Shown here one piece after another: positions 23,274 to 30,418 of a stretch of DNA of 64,000 nucleotides. The DNA lies in IMG/VR virus record IMGVR_UViG_3300044801_000208, positions 1 to 64,000 of that record. One strand, 5' to 3'. The DNA comes from a virus. How positions within the stretch are numbered: the first letter of the stretch is position 1; each line of letters starts with the position of its first letter. The translations under genes were made by a program, and so were the position numbers. The notes beneath the pieces were generated by a model. The model ran no database searches. It saw only the letters and a program-made list of their open reading frames with translations, and was not told where the DNA came from.

Positions 23274-23400
23274 GTTGCTCCACCTTCTCGACGATGTTCT
23301 CGTCGACGGTCTTCTTCTGCTTGTCGAACGCGGTCTGGTCTGAGAGGTTATCGCCACGATCTTGACTATTTCCTGACTTGCGCGGAACGACCCTCCTACG
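23216..23400 (-). CDS. Possible small gene without canonical start
   Basis: A coding-like stretch GDNLSDQTAFDKQKKTVDEN followed by IVEKVEQRDRSK runs to a TGA at 23216, overlapping the start of the membrane protein. An AGGAGGG site lies near 23388-23394 but is not followed by an ATG/GTG/TTG in this frame. It may use an unusual start or be another frameshifted gene. Confidence 0.3.
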
Positions 23401-23473
23401 TTTTCCCTATAAATCCTCAAGAATTTCTATAATGGTCATAAACCCATCTTGACGTCGAAACCCGACAAATGTC

Positions 23474-23890
23474 TTATTTTCCGTCTTTTTTTGCAACTTT
23501 ATGCTTCTCCACGCCAGCAACAACTTTTTCATCCGGTTGTTGCTCTTCAAAAGCCCCCAGCACCCAGAGGAAGACGGTCACGTCCCGGTACTCGCGCAGG
23601 AGCACCTCGGGGTTCCTCAGCTGGTCCGCAAACTGCTGGGCCAGTTCTTCCTTGGTGAACAGGGGCACGAAGCCGGGCTCCCGGGCGCACTGCTCTGGGT
23701 TGCGGCTGCCGCAGTTACCACATCCTACCACTTTGTGGCCAACCATGGAAGCCCCCTTGCAGTTTAGCGGGCATGGCCTCAGGTTCCGCTGGAGGAAGCG
23801 GCGGCGGTGCCTATGGATCGTCTCCCTGGCGGCCGCGATGATCTCCTCCAGGGCCTTGAGCCTGACCTTACTGAGGAGCGGGTCTTTCAT
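23474..23890 (-). CDS. Zinc-binding hypothetical protein (138 aa)
   Basis: ATG 23890 overlaps the HNH stop upstream (ATGA). A helical N-terminus (VRLKALEEIIAAARETIHRH) precedes a cysteine-rich middle (RPCPLNCKG, VVGCGNCGSRNPEQC), probably a zinc module, and an acidic C-terminus. No named family. Confidence 0.65.
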   Translation of the reverse strand: MKDPLLSKVRLKALEEIIAAARETIHRHRRRFLQRNLRPCPLNCKGASMVGHKVVGCGNCGSRNPEQCAREPGFVPLFTKEELAQQFADQLRNPEVLLREYRDVTVFLWVLGAFEEQQPDEKVVAGVEKHKVAKKDGK

Positions 23891-24432
23891 AGAAGACCCC
23901 GTTTTTGGCACTCGTCCAACAGCTCCTCAGGGGACCATTGGTCCAGTCTCAGCCGCCTTCGCTGATTAGAAGCCTGCTCTATTTTCGTTGCCCAGCGTAC
24001 GTTGCCGGACTCATAGTTTCCGTCATTGTTGGGAAAACGATCAACGGAATGCTGCGGAGACGGCCGCGGACCAAGTTCGGCGTACCACTGCTCAAAAGAA
24101 GCAAACAGGAGCTTGATGCCGCGTCCGCCGTAATTTTTGAACCCAGCGTCGTTGGGGTTTGTGCAACGCTGCTTGGCCGTCTGAAAAGCGTCGTACTCAG
24201 GAGTATGCCCGGTTCTGCGGGCCGCGCCGTGCCTAGTCACCCGTTTTAGGAGATAACAACCACAGCTCGTAGTGTGGCCGTTTCGCAGGTTACTACCATA
24301 GGTGACGGTCTTACTCCCGCAGGCGCACGTGCACTCCCACAGCGCATGACCGCCTTTAGCCTGCCCGTAAAATCGGGTTACGGTGAGAAGTCCGTAGGTG
24401 TTTCCGAGTTCCTGTTTGACGGGAGTTCCCAT
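23887..24432 (-). CDS. HNH-type homing endonuclease
   Basis: ATG 24432; 181 aa. It has LGNTYGLLTVTRFYG, CTCACGSKTVTYGSNLRNGH, TSCGC, RTGHTPEYDAFQTAKQRCTN, YGGRGI, SVDRFPNNDGNYESGNVRWA and EQASNQRR. This is the classic order of a widespread phage homing nuclease family with an N-terminal zinc ribbon and a DNA-binding/HNH-like tail. It overlaps the 3' end of the ATPase gene by 55 bp, so insertion has altered that gene's C-terminus. Confidence 0.85.
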   Translation of the reverse strand: MGTPVKQELGNTYGLLTVTRFYGQAKGGHALWECTCACGSKTVTYGSNLRNGHTTSCGCYLLKRVTRHGAARRTGHTPEYDAFQTAKQRCTNPNDAGFKNYGGRGIKLLFASFEQWYAELGPRPSPQHSVDRFPNNDGNYESGNVRWATKIEQASNQRRRLRLDQWSPEELLDECQKRGLL

Positions 24433-25088
24433 AAGGGGTCTCGTTTCACTAATTTTGGTCCGCCTTCTGACGGGACTACTTCGTACACTATGTCCGCGCT
24501 GTCCGTGATTAGCGGCTGGTGAGAAATAACGAAAATTGTAAACCCAAGATTCACAAGAACCTTGAGCATCTGGGAGATTTTATGCTGGTACTCGGGGGAC
24601 ACGTTAGAAAACTGCTCATCTAATACCAACACTTTTGCCAAATGAAACCTTTTTACGAGGATGACGCGGAGCAGGAACGCGGCCACGTTCTGGACGCCGC
24701 CGCCGAAGGAGTCCATGGGGTTGCCGACGGTCCTGCCCTTGCGGACCAGGATGCGGTAGCTGTTGCCGCGCTTGGTCTCGTTCTTCTCTACGACCAGGCC
24801 GTACCTGTCGTTGCCGAACACGCGGCGGAGGCCGTCCGAGACGAGGTCCTCGATCTTGCCAATTCCGTTGGAACTGACGATTTGAATACATCTGTCTAGT
24901 GTGCCTACAGCCTTTACAAGGGAGCCTTTCTCTTCTTCGAGCGCAGTAATTCTAGCCTTTAGACGCACGATTTGTCCACGTTCATAATCGACCTGACTAC
25001 AGATGCGGTCGACTGTAGAATGGACGGCGGAGATACGATTAGACAGAACGGCGTCCATCAACTGTAGCTCCTCTTCTAATTTAGGCAT
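24378..25088 (-). CDS. SMC/Rad50-like ATPase half without Walker A
   Basis: ATG 25088; 236 aa. An N-terminal coiled coil (about 1-65) leads into a nucleotide-binding C-lobe. That lobe has signature motif SFGGGVQ (about 128), Walker B VLVLDEQFSNV (about 152) and H-loop VISHQ. The N-terminal lobe with Walker A is absent, so by itself it cannot form a complete ABC-type head. It resembles the C-terminal half of SbcC/gp46-like recombination ATPases. A separate gene outside the window may supply the other half. Confidence 0.75.
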   Translation of the reverse strand: MPKLEEELQLMDAVLSNRISAVHSTVDRICSQVDYERGQIVRLKARITALEEEKGSLVKAVGTLDRCIQIVSSNGIGKIEDLVSDGLRRVFGNDRYGLVVEKNETKRGNSYRILVRKGRTVGNPMDSFGGGVQNVAAFLLRVILVKRFHLAKVLVLDEQFSNVSPEYQHKISQMLKVLVNLGFTIFVISHQPLITDSADIVYEVVPSEGGPKLVKRDPLWELPSNRNSETPTDFSP

Positions 25089-25320
25089 TAGTCTCTTTGA
25101 AAGAAACGACCTCGTAGCTGCCGCCGATCGCCAGGCTGATGTTCAGGTCGACCAGGACGCCGCCCTCCGCGTGGAGCTTGTCCAGGTATTGGGCGAGGTT
25201 GTTCTTGTTCACGTTCTCGACGGCGTGCTTGCGGACCTTCGCGGGGCGGCTGCGCGTGCCCTTCTGCTTCGTGGTGCTTGCCTCTAGCGGCTGGCCGCTC
25301 CCTGCTTCATCCATGCTCAT
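25081..25320 (-). CDS. Hypothetical protein (79 aa)
   Basis: ATG 25320; upstream CGGTATTATC (about 25338-25347) may be its -10 region, followed by CTGAGG. The N-terminus is polar and basic (TTKQKGTRSRPAKVRKHAV); the C-terminal half is alpha/beta (NNLAQYLDKLHAEGG, LVDLNISLAIGG). It overlaps the ATPase start by 8 bp. Confidence 0.6.
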   Translation of the reverse strand: MSMDEAGSGQPLEASTTKQKGTRSRPAKVRKHAVENVNKNNLAQYLDKLHAEGGVLVDLNISLAIGGSYEVVSFKETNA

Positions 25321-25426
25321 AGTGGAACCTCAGGGGATAATACCGCGCACAAGGAAAAACGCCCGCTTTTGAAATTGCAACCTAGTTTTAGGCCTTTGTT
25401 GGGACGACCTCAAAGTGCTTGAGGGG

Positions 25427-25457
25427 GTCCTCGCCTACCTCAAAGGTAGGCGAGGAC
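25427..25457 (-). terminator. Strong hairpin after a small gene
   Basis: A perfect 13-bp stem (GTCCTCGCCTACC and its complement) with a 5-nt loop lies 20 bp past the stop of the small gene at 25477. No run of T follows, so it may act as an RNA stabiliser or rho-independent pause rather than a classical terminator. The rest of 25321-25476 shows no gene. Confidence 0.5.
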
Positions 25458-25476
25458 GTAGGAAAGAGGCGGGGGT

Positions 25477-25578
25477 CTAGTTCTTGCGGTCGCCTGAGGC
25501 GGCCTTCTTGGCCTTGTACTCCTTGGCCATGTCCATGTCCGCCGTGACGGGGTCGGGGCAGCGGAACCAGTACTCCAT
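25477..25578 (-). CDS. Very small protein (33 aa)
   Basis: ATG 25578 comes one base after the thioredoxin stop. The peptide reads MEYWFRCPDPVTADMDMAKE then a Lys-rich tail; the start resembles other tiny phage proteins. Short but well placed in the unit, with a strong hairpin just downstream. Confidence 0.5.
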   Translation of the reverse strand: MEYWFRCPDPVTADMDMAKEYKAKKAASGDRKN

Positions 25579-25579
25579 G

Positions 25580-25927
25580 CTACTTTGATGCCGCCGGGGC
25601 GGACGCCGACAGGATTTCTTCGAGCGTCTCGCGGATGTCGGTCTCTACGGAGGAAGCCCACCCGGTGAACTGCTTGAACAGTTCGCCGTGCACGAAGATG
25701 CTGAAGTTCGGGATGCCGCGCACGCCGTAGGCCAGAGCGTTCTTGGACCCCGTGTCGACGTCGAGCTTGGCCACCTTGACCCTGGGGAAGAACTCCTGCG
25801 AAATCTTCTCTATGGAGGGTGCCGCCGCCCTGCACGGGCCGCACCAGTTGGCGTAGAAGTCCACCAGGACGGGGACGTCTGACTTCAGCACCTCTTGCTC
25901 GAACGTCTGGTCCGTTACCTCGGTCAT
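25580..25927 (-). CDS. trxA: Thioredoxin
   Basis: 115 aa with the active site WCGPC at about residues 28-32, the preceding VLVDFYANW and the cis-proline region RGIPNFSIF near residue 72. Thioredoxin reduces disulphides; in this phage it probably supplies electrons to the ribonucleotide reductase encoded at 57.2 kb. Its start is coupled to the GIY-YIG stop (overlap of 4 bp). Confidence 0.93.
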   Translation of the reverse strand: MTEVTDQTFEQEVLKSDVPVLVDFYANWCGPCRAAAPSIEKISQEFFPRVKVAKLDVDTGSKNALAYGVRGIPNFSIFVHGELFKQFTGWASSVETDIRETLEEILSASAPAASK

Positions 25928-26505
25928 CTCACAAACCTCCTCTTGCCGTCTACAATCACCAGTCTTGTCCCTAACCGTGATCGTCTGACTTTGTCTCCAA
26001 AACCTACAGGCTTAGCCTTGCCCTTTAACGCTTTAGAAATGTTTTTCCGACGTTTTTCTTCGTCAAAATCGCCCATGTTTGACGGACGTTTGCCTTTCAG
26101 AGATTCGCTTTTTCGTCTGCGGCTCTCCGCAGGCCATTTCTTTCCCTTAGCCGGGCTAGGCTTGCCTTTCCGCGCTGCTCTGAGTTTAGCACGGACGGCC
26201 TCAGTTGGCACGCATCCGTCGCCGCCGAACGTGAGGTTGCAGCCGTGTCCGGGCTCGTTGGCCCTGTAACGTCGGATAAAATACGCCTCCATCCTATCTA
26301 ACTCTTCGGGTGAAGAAGCGTACGAGACGACGCAGTGTTCGAAGTTCTTTTCACCGTGCTTCCGCAGGGCGTTGTGGAAGTAGTTCTTGTCCCTGTAACG
26401 GGCCATCGCGAGATGTTCGTTGTGCCTTTTCTTCAGGGAGAAAGCTGTCTTGCCGACGTATACTTTATTGTCGAGGCGGTTGCGGTAGATGTAGACCAGG
26501 CTCAA
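25924..26505 (-). CDS. GIY-YIG homing endonuclease with NUMOD3 repeats
   Basis: TTG 26505 overlaps the clamp gene stop (TTGA); 193 aa. The GIY-YIG module has VYIYRNRLDNKVYVGKT, KKRHNEHL and the catalytic-type Glu in DRMEAYFIRRY. After CNLTFGGDG come lysine-rich NUMOD3-like repeats (RAKLRAARKGKPSPAKGKKW, then SESLKGKRPSN). Lower GC than its neighbours. A free-standing homing nuclease inserted at the end of the clamp gene. Confidence 0.9.
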   Translation of the reverse strand: MSLVYIYRNRLDNKVYVGKTAFSLKKRHNEHLAMARYRDKNYFHNALRKHGEKNFEHCVVSYASSPEELDRMEAYFIRRYRANEPGHGCNLTFGGDGCVPTEAVRAKLRAARKGKPSPAKGKKWPAESRRRKSESLKGKRPSNMGDFDEEKRRKNISKALKGKAKPVGFGDKVRRSRLGTRLVIVDGKRRFVR

Positions 26506-27515
26506 AATGACCTAAATGATACCTCGAACGTCCCGCGCCGCAGCCTCATGAGCGAGGTCGGCCCGGTTCCGCTCGACATGTTCTCCAGTATAGCATAGTC
26601 GTCCGTGGCCTGGGAGAGGGCGTCCACGACGGCCTTGGCGGTCTTGGCCTGGAGCCCGAACCTGCCCCACTCGCCCGTCTCGCCGAGGGACGTGCGGTTG
26701 TCGCCGAAGCTGCCCTTGGCGATGACGCCGAGCTTCGGGTCCACGTCCACCCTGTCCGTGTCGTCCAGCAGGCCGACGGCGGAGGACAGGCCCGTGATCA
26801 GGCGCTCCGCCGGGAGCTGCGTGACCTCCACTCCCTGCGTGTTGTACGTGTCGAAGAGCTGCCTGCCGAGGGTGTGCCCCTTCGTGTAGGTGACCATGTC
26901 GCCGAACACCGCGCCCCAGTATCCGTTCGCCGTGAGGACGAGCTCGTCCACGTCCTGGGTGCAGACCATGCGGAGGAACGGCTCGCGCGGGCTGAGGTTC
27001 TTCGGCAGGGCGGCGAGGTGCTCGCCCCCCCACATGATGATGGCGCTCCTGTCCGTGACGAGCATGAGCTTGCCCGCCGCGACGACGGGAGGGCTGGCCA
27101 GCTTGAACGGCTTGATGTCGATCCCGGAGAAGGTCTGCGCGTTGGCCGTGACCTGCCTCGGCCCGATGTCGTGGTGCTTGACGCCCGCCTGGCCCTCGGC
27201 GACGGTGTGCACGTGCGCGGTCGTGTCGTACCCGACGCTGACGCCGTGCAGGCGCAGGATGCCGCGCTCGTTGAGGCTGAGCTCGATGCTCTCCTCGTGG
27301 ATGCTCTTGAGGACGTCGGTGAAGTGGCTGAGGGAGACGTAGGTGGTCGGGAAGAGGCCGTAGTCCTTGGACTGGACCACGCCGTCGTTGTTGGAGCGGT
27401 AGAAGAGGGGCTTCTGGCCCTCGACGAGCTGCACGCCGATGTAGGGCGCGCCCTTGGTGTCGAAGGCGGCCAGCTGTTTTAGCGGAAGCAGGAGATCGCG
27501 CTTGACTACAAGCAT
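26502..27515 (-). CDS. Probable sliding clamp (DnaN/PCNA-like)
   Basis: ATG 27515 with AGGGGGAA 6 nt upstream; 337 aa. The protein is built of repeated beta-alpha-beta segments (LLLPLKQLAAFDTKGAPYIG, TYVSLSHFTDVLKSIHE, SIELSLNERGILRLHG), compatible with the ring-forming clamp fold, ending TFEVSFRSF. The assignment is inferred from fold-like pattern, length and the clamp loader in the same region; there is no unique motif. A mobile endonuclease sits at its stop. Confidence 0.5.
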   Translation of the reverse strand: MLVVKRDLLLPLKQLAAFDTKGAPYIGVQLVEGQKPLFYRSNNDGVVQSKDYGLFPTTYVSLSHFTDVLKSIHEESIELSLNERGILRLHGVSVGYDTTAHVHTVAEGQAGVKHHDIGPRQVTANAQTFSGIDIKPFKLASPPVVAAGKLMLVTDRSAIIMWGGEHLAALPKNLSPREPFLRMVCTQDVDELVLTANGYWGAVFGDMVTYTKGHTLGRQLFDTYNTQGVEVTQLPAERLITGLSSAVGLLDDTDRVDVDPKLGVIAKGSFGDNRTSLGETGEWGRFGLQAKTAKAVVDALSQATDDYAILENMSSGTGPTSLMRLRRGTFEVSFRSF

Positions 27516-27542
27516 CGGTTCCCCCTGTAGAGCAAAGCCTTG

Positions 27543-28709
27543 TTGATCCTCCCAGAGTGGAACTCTGGGATTCCTGACTGAATTATGCGCAGGCATAACT
27601 CATCTCGTGGGCCAATCCAGCCCCGGCAAATAGCGTGTTACAGGCCGCATTGACATCGCGGTCGTGCTCCGCTCCACAGGCGGAACATCGCCATTGCCTT
27701 ACCGACAATCCTGCTAGTCCTGTAGGTCCGGTTGGCTCCCCACATACCCAGCAAGTCTTGGTGGAAAACTTACTCTCAGGTTCGACATACGTCCCACCGC
27801 TTTTGGGCATCTTGTAGGACAGCATTTGCCGCAACTGATAGTGTGCCGAAGAAGCCACACTCTTGCCAAATCTCTTTGCGATTCCCTTGATTTTGTCTTT
27901 ACTGAACGCAATAAACACATTCTCTGCCACTAACCGTCGCGACAGTTTATGATTCCTGTCCTTCTTGCGATTGGCGATGCGTTCCTGAATCCTCGCCGCC
28001 AATGTTTTGTCGTGCCCCCGTTGGGCTTGGGCGAGGCGTTCCGCACCTGCTTCCAACTCCCGTGGGTGCTCGATGATTTCCCCGTCAGATGTTGTGAGCA
28101 GATTCGAGAAGCCGGGGTCAATGCCGATCTCTCCGAAAGCCAATCGCTCAATTGGCTTAGGGTATGCATCTATAAACAAGCAGAGGTGCCAGCCTGACGC
28201 TCGTTTAACCAGCCGTCCACACTTTATCTTGCCCTCCGGCAACTCCTGCTTGTGGAAGCGAAGACTGCCAAGTCCGGGCAATGTGATGCGGGTTCCTTTC
28301 GGTGCCTTGATTGGGTCTGGAAATGGAATGCTGGTCAGCCTGTTCCGCATCCCCTTTAGCCGTGGTTTGCCAGCGATTTTCCTGAAGCAGCGCTTCCACG
28401 CATCATGGACGGTACAAAGAACGCCCTGTAGCGCGTGGCTAGGAATGCCCAGCTTCTCTCCGTGGTTCGCTAAGATGTTTTGGAACTCTTGCCTACAAAA
28501 ATAGATTTTGTCCTTGGCGTTTAGCTCAATCTTCCTCACGGCGAAATTGTAGACCGACGCCAGATGGTAGAGCCATTGGTCGCAGGTTTGTTCCTGCACC
28601 TTGCAGGGTCGAAGTTTGAGTTGAACTTGGATCATATATTCCTAATACCGCAAAGGCATTCGCTAACCCAGACTGGAAGTCTGGGATTGCGCCCATAAGA
28701 GCCGTTCAA
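27543..28709 (-). mobile_element. IS200/IS605-type element carrying tnpB only
   Basis: Right end TTGATCC plus hairpin CCCAGAGTGGAACTCTGGG (27551-27569); left end hairpin CCCAGACTGGAAGTCTGGG (28667-28685) followed by ATTGCGCCCATAAGAGCCG. There is no tnpA, so movement would need a transposase in trans. The right-end hairpin region, transcribed from tnpB, is where the omega/re-RNA would end, with the guide in the flanking clamp-gene leader. Confidence 0.75.
27583..28635 (-). CDS. tnpB: TnpB RNA-guided nuclease (IS605 OrfB)
   Basis: ATG 28635; 350 aa. RuvC-I aspartate in GEIGIDPGFSNLL (about 175), zinc ribbon CWVCG...CSACG (about 295-320) and RuvC-III aspartate in HDRDVNAACN. The usual RuvC-II glutamate is not at its normal place: the aligned segment reads VFIAFSKDKIKGI. 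I recall a TnpB subfamily with a relocated glutamate, so activity is not excluded. GTATTAG lies 6 nt before the start. Confidence 0.9.
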   Translation of the reverse strand: MIQVQLKLRPCKVQEQTCDQWLYHLASVYNFAVRKIELNAKDKIYFCRQEFQNILANHGEKLGIPSHALQGVLCTVHDAWKRCFRKIAGKPRLKGMRNRLTSIPFPDPIKAPKGTRITLPGLGSLRFHKQELPEGKIKCGRLVKRASGWHLCLFIDAYPKPIERLAFGEIGIDPGFSNLLTTSDGEIIEHPRELEAGAERLAQAQRGHDKTLAARIQERIANRKKDRNHKLSRRLVAENVFIAFSKDKIKGIAKRFGKSVASSAHYQLRQMLSYKMPKSGGTYVEPESKFSTKTCWVCGEPTGPTGLAGLSVRQWRCSACGAEHDRDVNAACNTLFAGAGLAHEMSYACA

Positions 28710-28772
28710 ACCCCCCGGATACTCTCAGGCAGAGTTCTAGTAACTGCTGATCTGCTAGCATGCGCGTGTCCC

Positions 28773-29111
28773 CTAAAGGCGGGACTGGCAGATCGCAACG
28801 CCCGTGGCCATGTTGCGCTTCTGGTGCGCGGGGCGGATGCAGGCGAGGCTGCCCTCCTCGTCGAAGCATTCCTGGCACTCGATCGGGCGGTTCTGCGGAT
28901 TGCGGGGGTCGACCGCCGGGGAGGACTGCCCTGCGGGCGTGCCCGCCTTGGCCGTCTCCTGGACGTGCTTGTCGTCGATGTGGGTCACCTTTTTGGCGCA
29001 GGCCTCCCAGAGGTTGGCCATGGCCACGCCTTCCTCGGGGTGGGCGTGGTACGTCAGGAGGACGTGGACGAGGTACTCATGCAGGACATCCGGTAATGTG
29101 ACAACCTTCAT
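28773..29111 (-). CDS. Hypothetical protein (112 aa)
   Basis: From ATG 29111. Helical N-terminal half (LPDVLHEYLVHVLLTYHAHP, ANLWEACAKKVTHI) and a C-terminal half with IECQECFDEEGSLACIRP, probably a zinc site. No family recognised. The TnpB element lies downstream, so its 3' flank (28710-28772) contains only a short hairpin and no gene. Confidence 0.6.
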   Translation of the reverse strand: MKVVTLPDVLHEYLVHVLLTYHAHPEEGVAMANLWEACAKKVTHIDDKHVQETAKAGTPAGQSSPAVDPRNPQNRPIECQECFDEEGSLACIRPAHQKRNMATGVAICQSRL

Positions 29112-29115
29112 TTTT

Positions 29116-29667
29116 TTACTCCAAGGGGTTGATACTGAGATGGGCGGAAATTTTCAAAACCCACGCGGCGAACTCTTGCTGACTGAGATGCCTTTTTGCG
29201 TAGTTGCACTGGGAACAGCACGGAACAACATTGCTACATGAATACCCTAGGTTGCTGTCCGCCCGATCAAGACCGTTGTAGACGTAGGAGCCGGACTTGA
29301 GTGCTTTTACGGCGGCTGGCGCACACCCGCAGTAGCGGCAGTTCTTTGACGTCAGAACAAAGAACTCTTCGTCCGTCAAGTTCCATCCGAGACCGCGCCT
29401 GGTAGCATTAAGTTTATACCGTAGGAGGACGTGGTTTTTGGCCGCTTCGCCAGGCGGGAGAATTTTTCTGCCCCTGCTGGCCTCCCGGCGTAAGCACCAG
29501 CAGCTTCGTGTCAGACCTCGGCGCAGGGCGTTGCTTGAAACTGGTTTCTCTACTCCGCAGTCGCAAAGGCACAGCCACACAGTGGCTCCCCAACGGTTGT
29601 TCTCCAGTCTATAGAGAGCCGTTAGCCGCCCGAATTTCTGCCCCGTAAGGTCAACTAGATTAGCCAC
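29116..29667 (-). CDS. HNH homing endonuclease
   Basis: GTG 29667; 183 aa, full-length copy of the family. It has DLTGQKFGRLTALYRL, CLCDCGVEKPVSSNALRRGL, CRYCGCAP, VYNGLDRADSNLGYSCSNVV and CCSQCNYAKRHLSQQEFAAW. The zinc-ribbon start plus the CxxC/NGxDR/CCxxCN core is shared with 11549-12091. No ribosome binding site is obvious. Confidence 0.88.
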   Translation of the reverse strand: MANLVDLTGQKFGRLTALYRLENNRWGATVWLCLCDCGVEKPVSSNALRRGLTRSCWCLRREASRGRKILPPGEAAKNHVLLRYKLNATRRGLGWNLTDEEFFVLTSKNCRYCGCAPAAVKALKSGSYVYNGLDRADSNLGYSCSNVVPCCSQCNYAKRHLSQQEFAAWVLKISAHLSINPLE

Positions 29668-29672
29668 GCGTA

Positions 29673-30188
29673 CTAATACTGAGTAGTTGAATAACTACTT
29701 AGTTCTGGGGCTCGAACTGACTGACTATCGAACGGGAAGCCCTGGCCGAGCAGGGCGGACAGGTCGACGTCCTGCGCGGCGTCCTGTTGCGGCGCGGGGG
29801 CGAAGTACTCCGCGAGGGTGGTGGCCGGACTGACACCTAGAGCCTTGGCGACGATCTTGCCCCAGCGGTAGTCCCCCGCGTAAATCTTGGAGACCTGGTT
29901 GATGGTCATGGACAGGCGGTAGTGTTTGGACTGGCCCGCCGCCAGCTTCGCGACTTGGGTTCGAAGAGCCGCCCAGCCCTCGGCGTCGTTGCGAAAGTGG
30001 ATGTAGTGGTCGACGCGCTTGAGGTCGCCTGGGTTGTGGTTGCGGGTGGGGAGCGCGTGTTTGACGCCGAAGCCCTCGGCTTGGGCGACGGCGGCGGCGA
30101 ACGAGTCAAGCTTCTGCTGGTCAACAGCTTGGGCGGCCGCGAACACGGGCAGCGCAAGCATGGCGGCTAGCATCAGTTTAGCTCTCAT
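29673..30188 (-). CDS. Exported lysozyme-superfamily-like protein (171 aa)
   Basis: ATG 30188 with GGAGGAAAC upstream and CAGTATAG as possible -10. A clear signal peptide (MRAKLMLAAMLALPVFAAAQ) is followed by FAAAVAQAEGFGVKHALPTR, NHNPGDLKRVDHYIHF and DAEGWAALRTQVAKLAAG. This pattern is seen in phage and bacterial proteins with a lysozyme-like fold (an E near the start, NNPGDL, GW.AL). A wall-degrading or structural role is inferred. Confidence 0.6.
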   Translation of the reverse strand: MRAKLMLAAMLALPVFAAAQAVDQQKLDSFAAAVAQAEGFGVKHALPTRNHNPGDLKRVDHYIHFRNDAEGWAALRTQVAKLAAGQSKHYRLSMTINQVSKIYAGDYRWGKIVAKALGVSPATTLAEYFAPAPQQDAAQDVDLSALLGQGFPFDSQSVRAPELSSYSTTQY

Positions 30189-30418
30189 GTGTTTCCTCCG
30201 TTCCTATACTGTACGGTTTTCCTGTCATCTTTGGCCAGCCGCAAGGTGCTGATTCGGCTGGACTTGCAATCTTGTTTTCCTCCAAAAAACACTTCGGGGA
30301 GCCTGAAGCTCCCCGCACACATAATACCCCGGAAGTTGAAGAAAACACAAGAAGAAAGTATAAGCCCTTTGCTTTCAAGCGTTTTGTGTGACTTTTCGCC
30401 CCTTCAATGAGGGGCTCC
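30189..30418 (-). promoter_or_regulatory. Divergent intergenic region with promoter and terminator
   Basis: On the minus strand TTGTGT (about 30357-30362) and GGTATTATG (about 30324-30332), 18 nt apart, form a promoter. Just downstream GGGGAGC/GCTCCCC plus TTTTTT (about 30283-30320) is an intrinsic terminator. A second -10-like CAGTATAG precedes the exported-protein gene. No gene is supported in this stretch. Confidence 0.5.

Noticed and set aside
29668-29690. GTATTAG before the HNH gene at 29667 and TATTAG near 11555 as promoters
   Set aside because: In both places the motif is the final Tyr-stop of the upstream gene (TAT TAG), so it is not counted in the promoter set.
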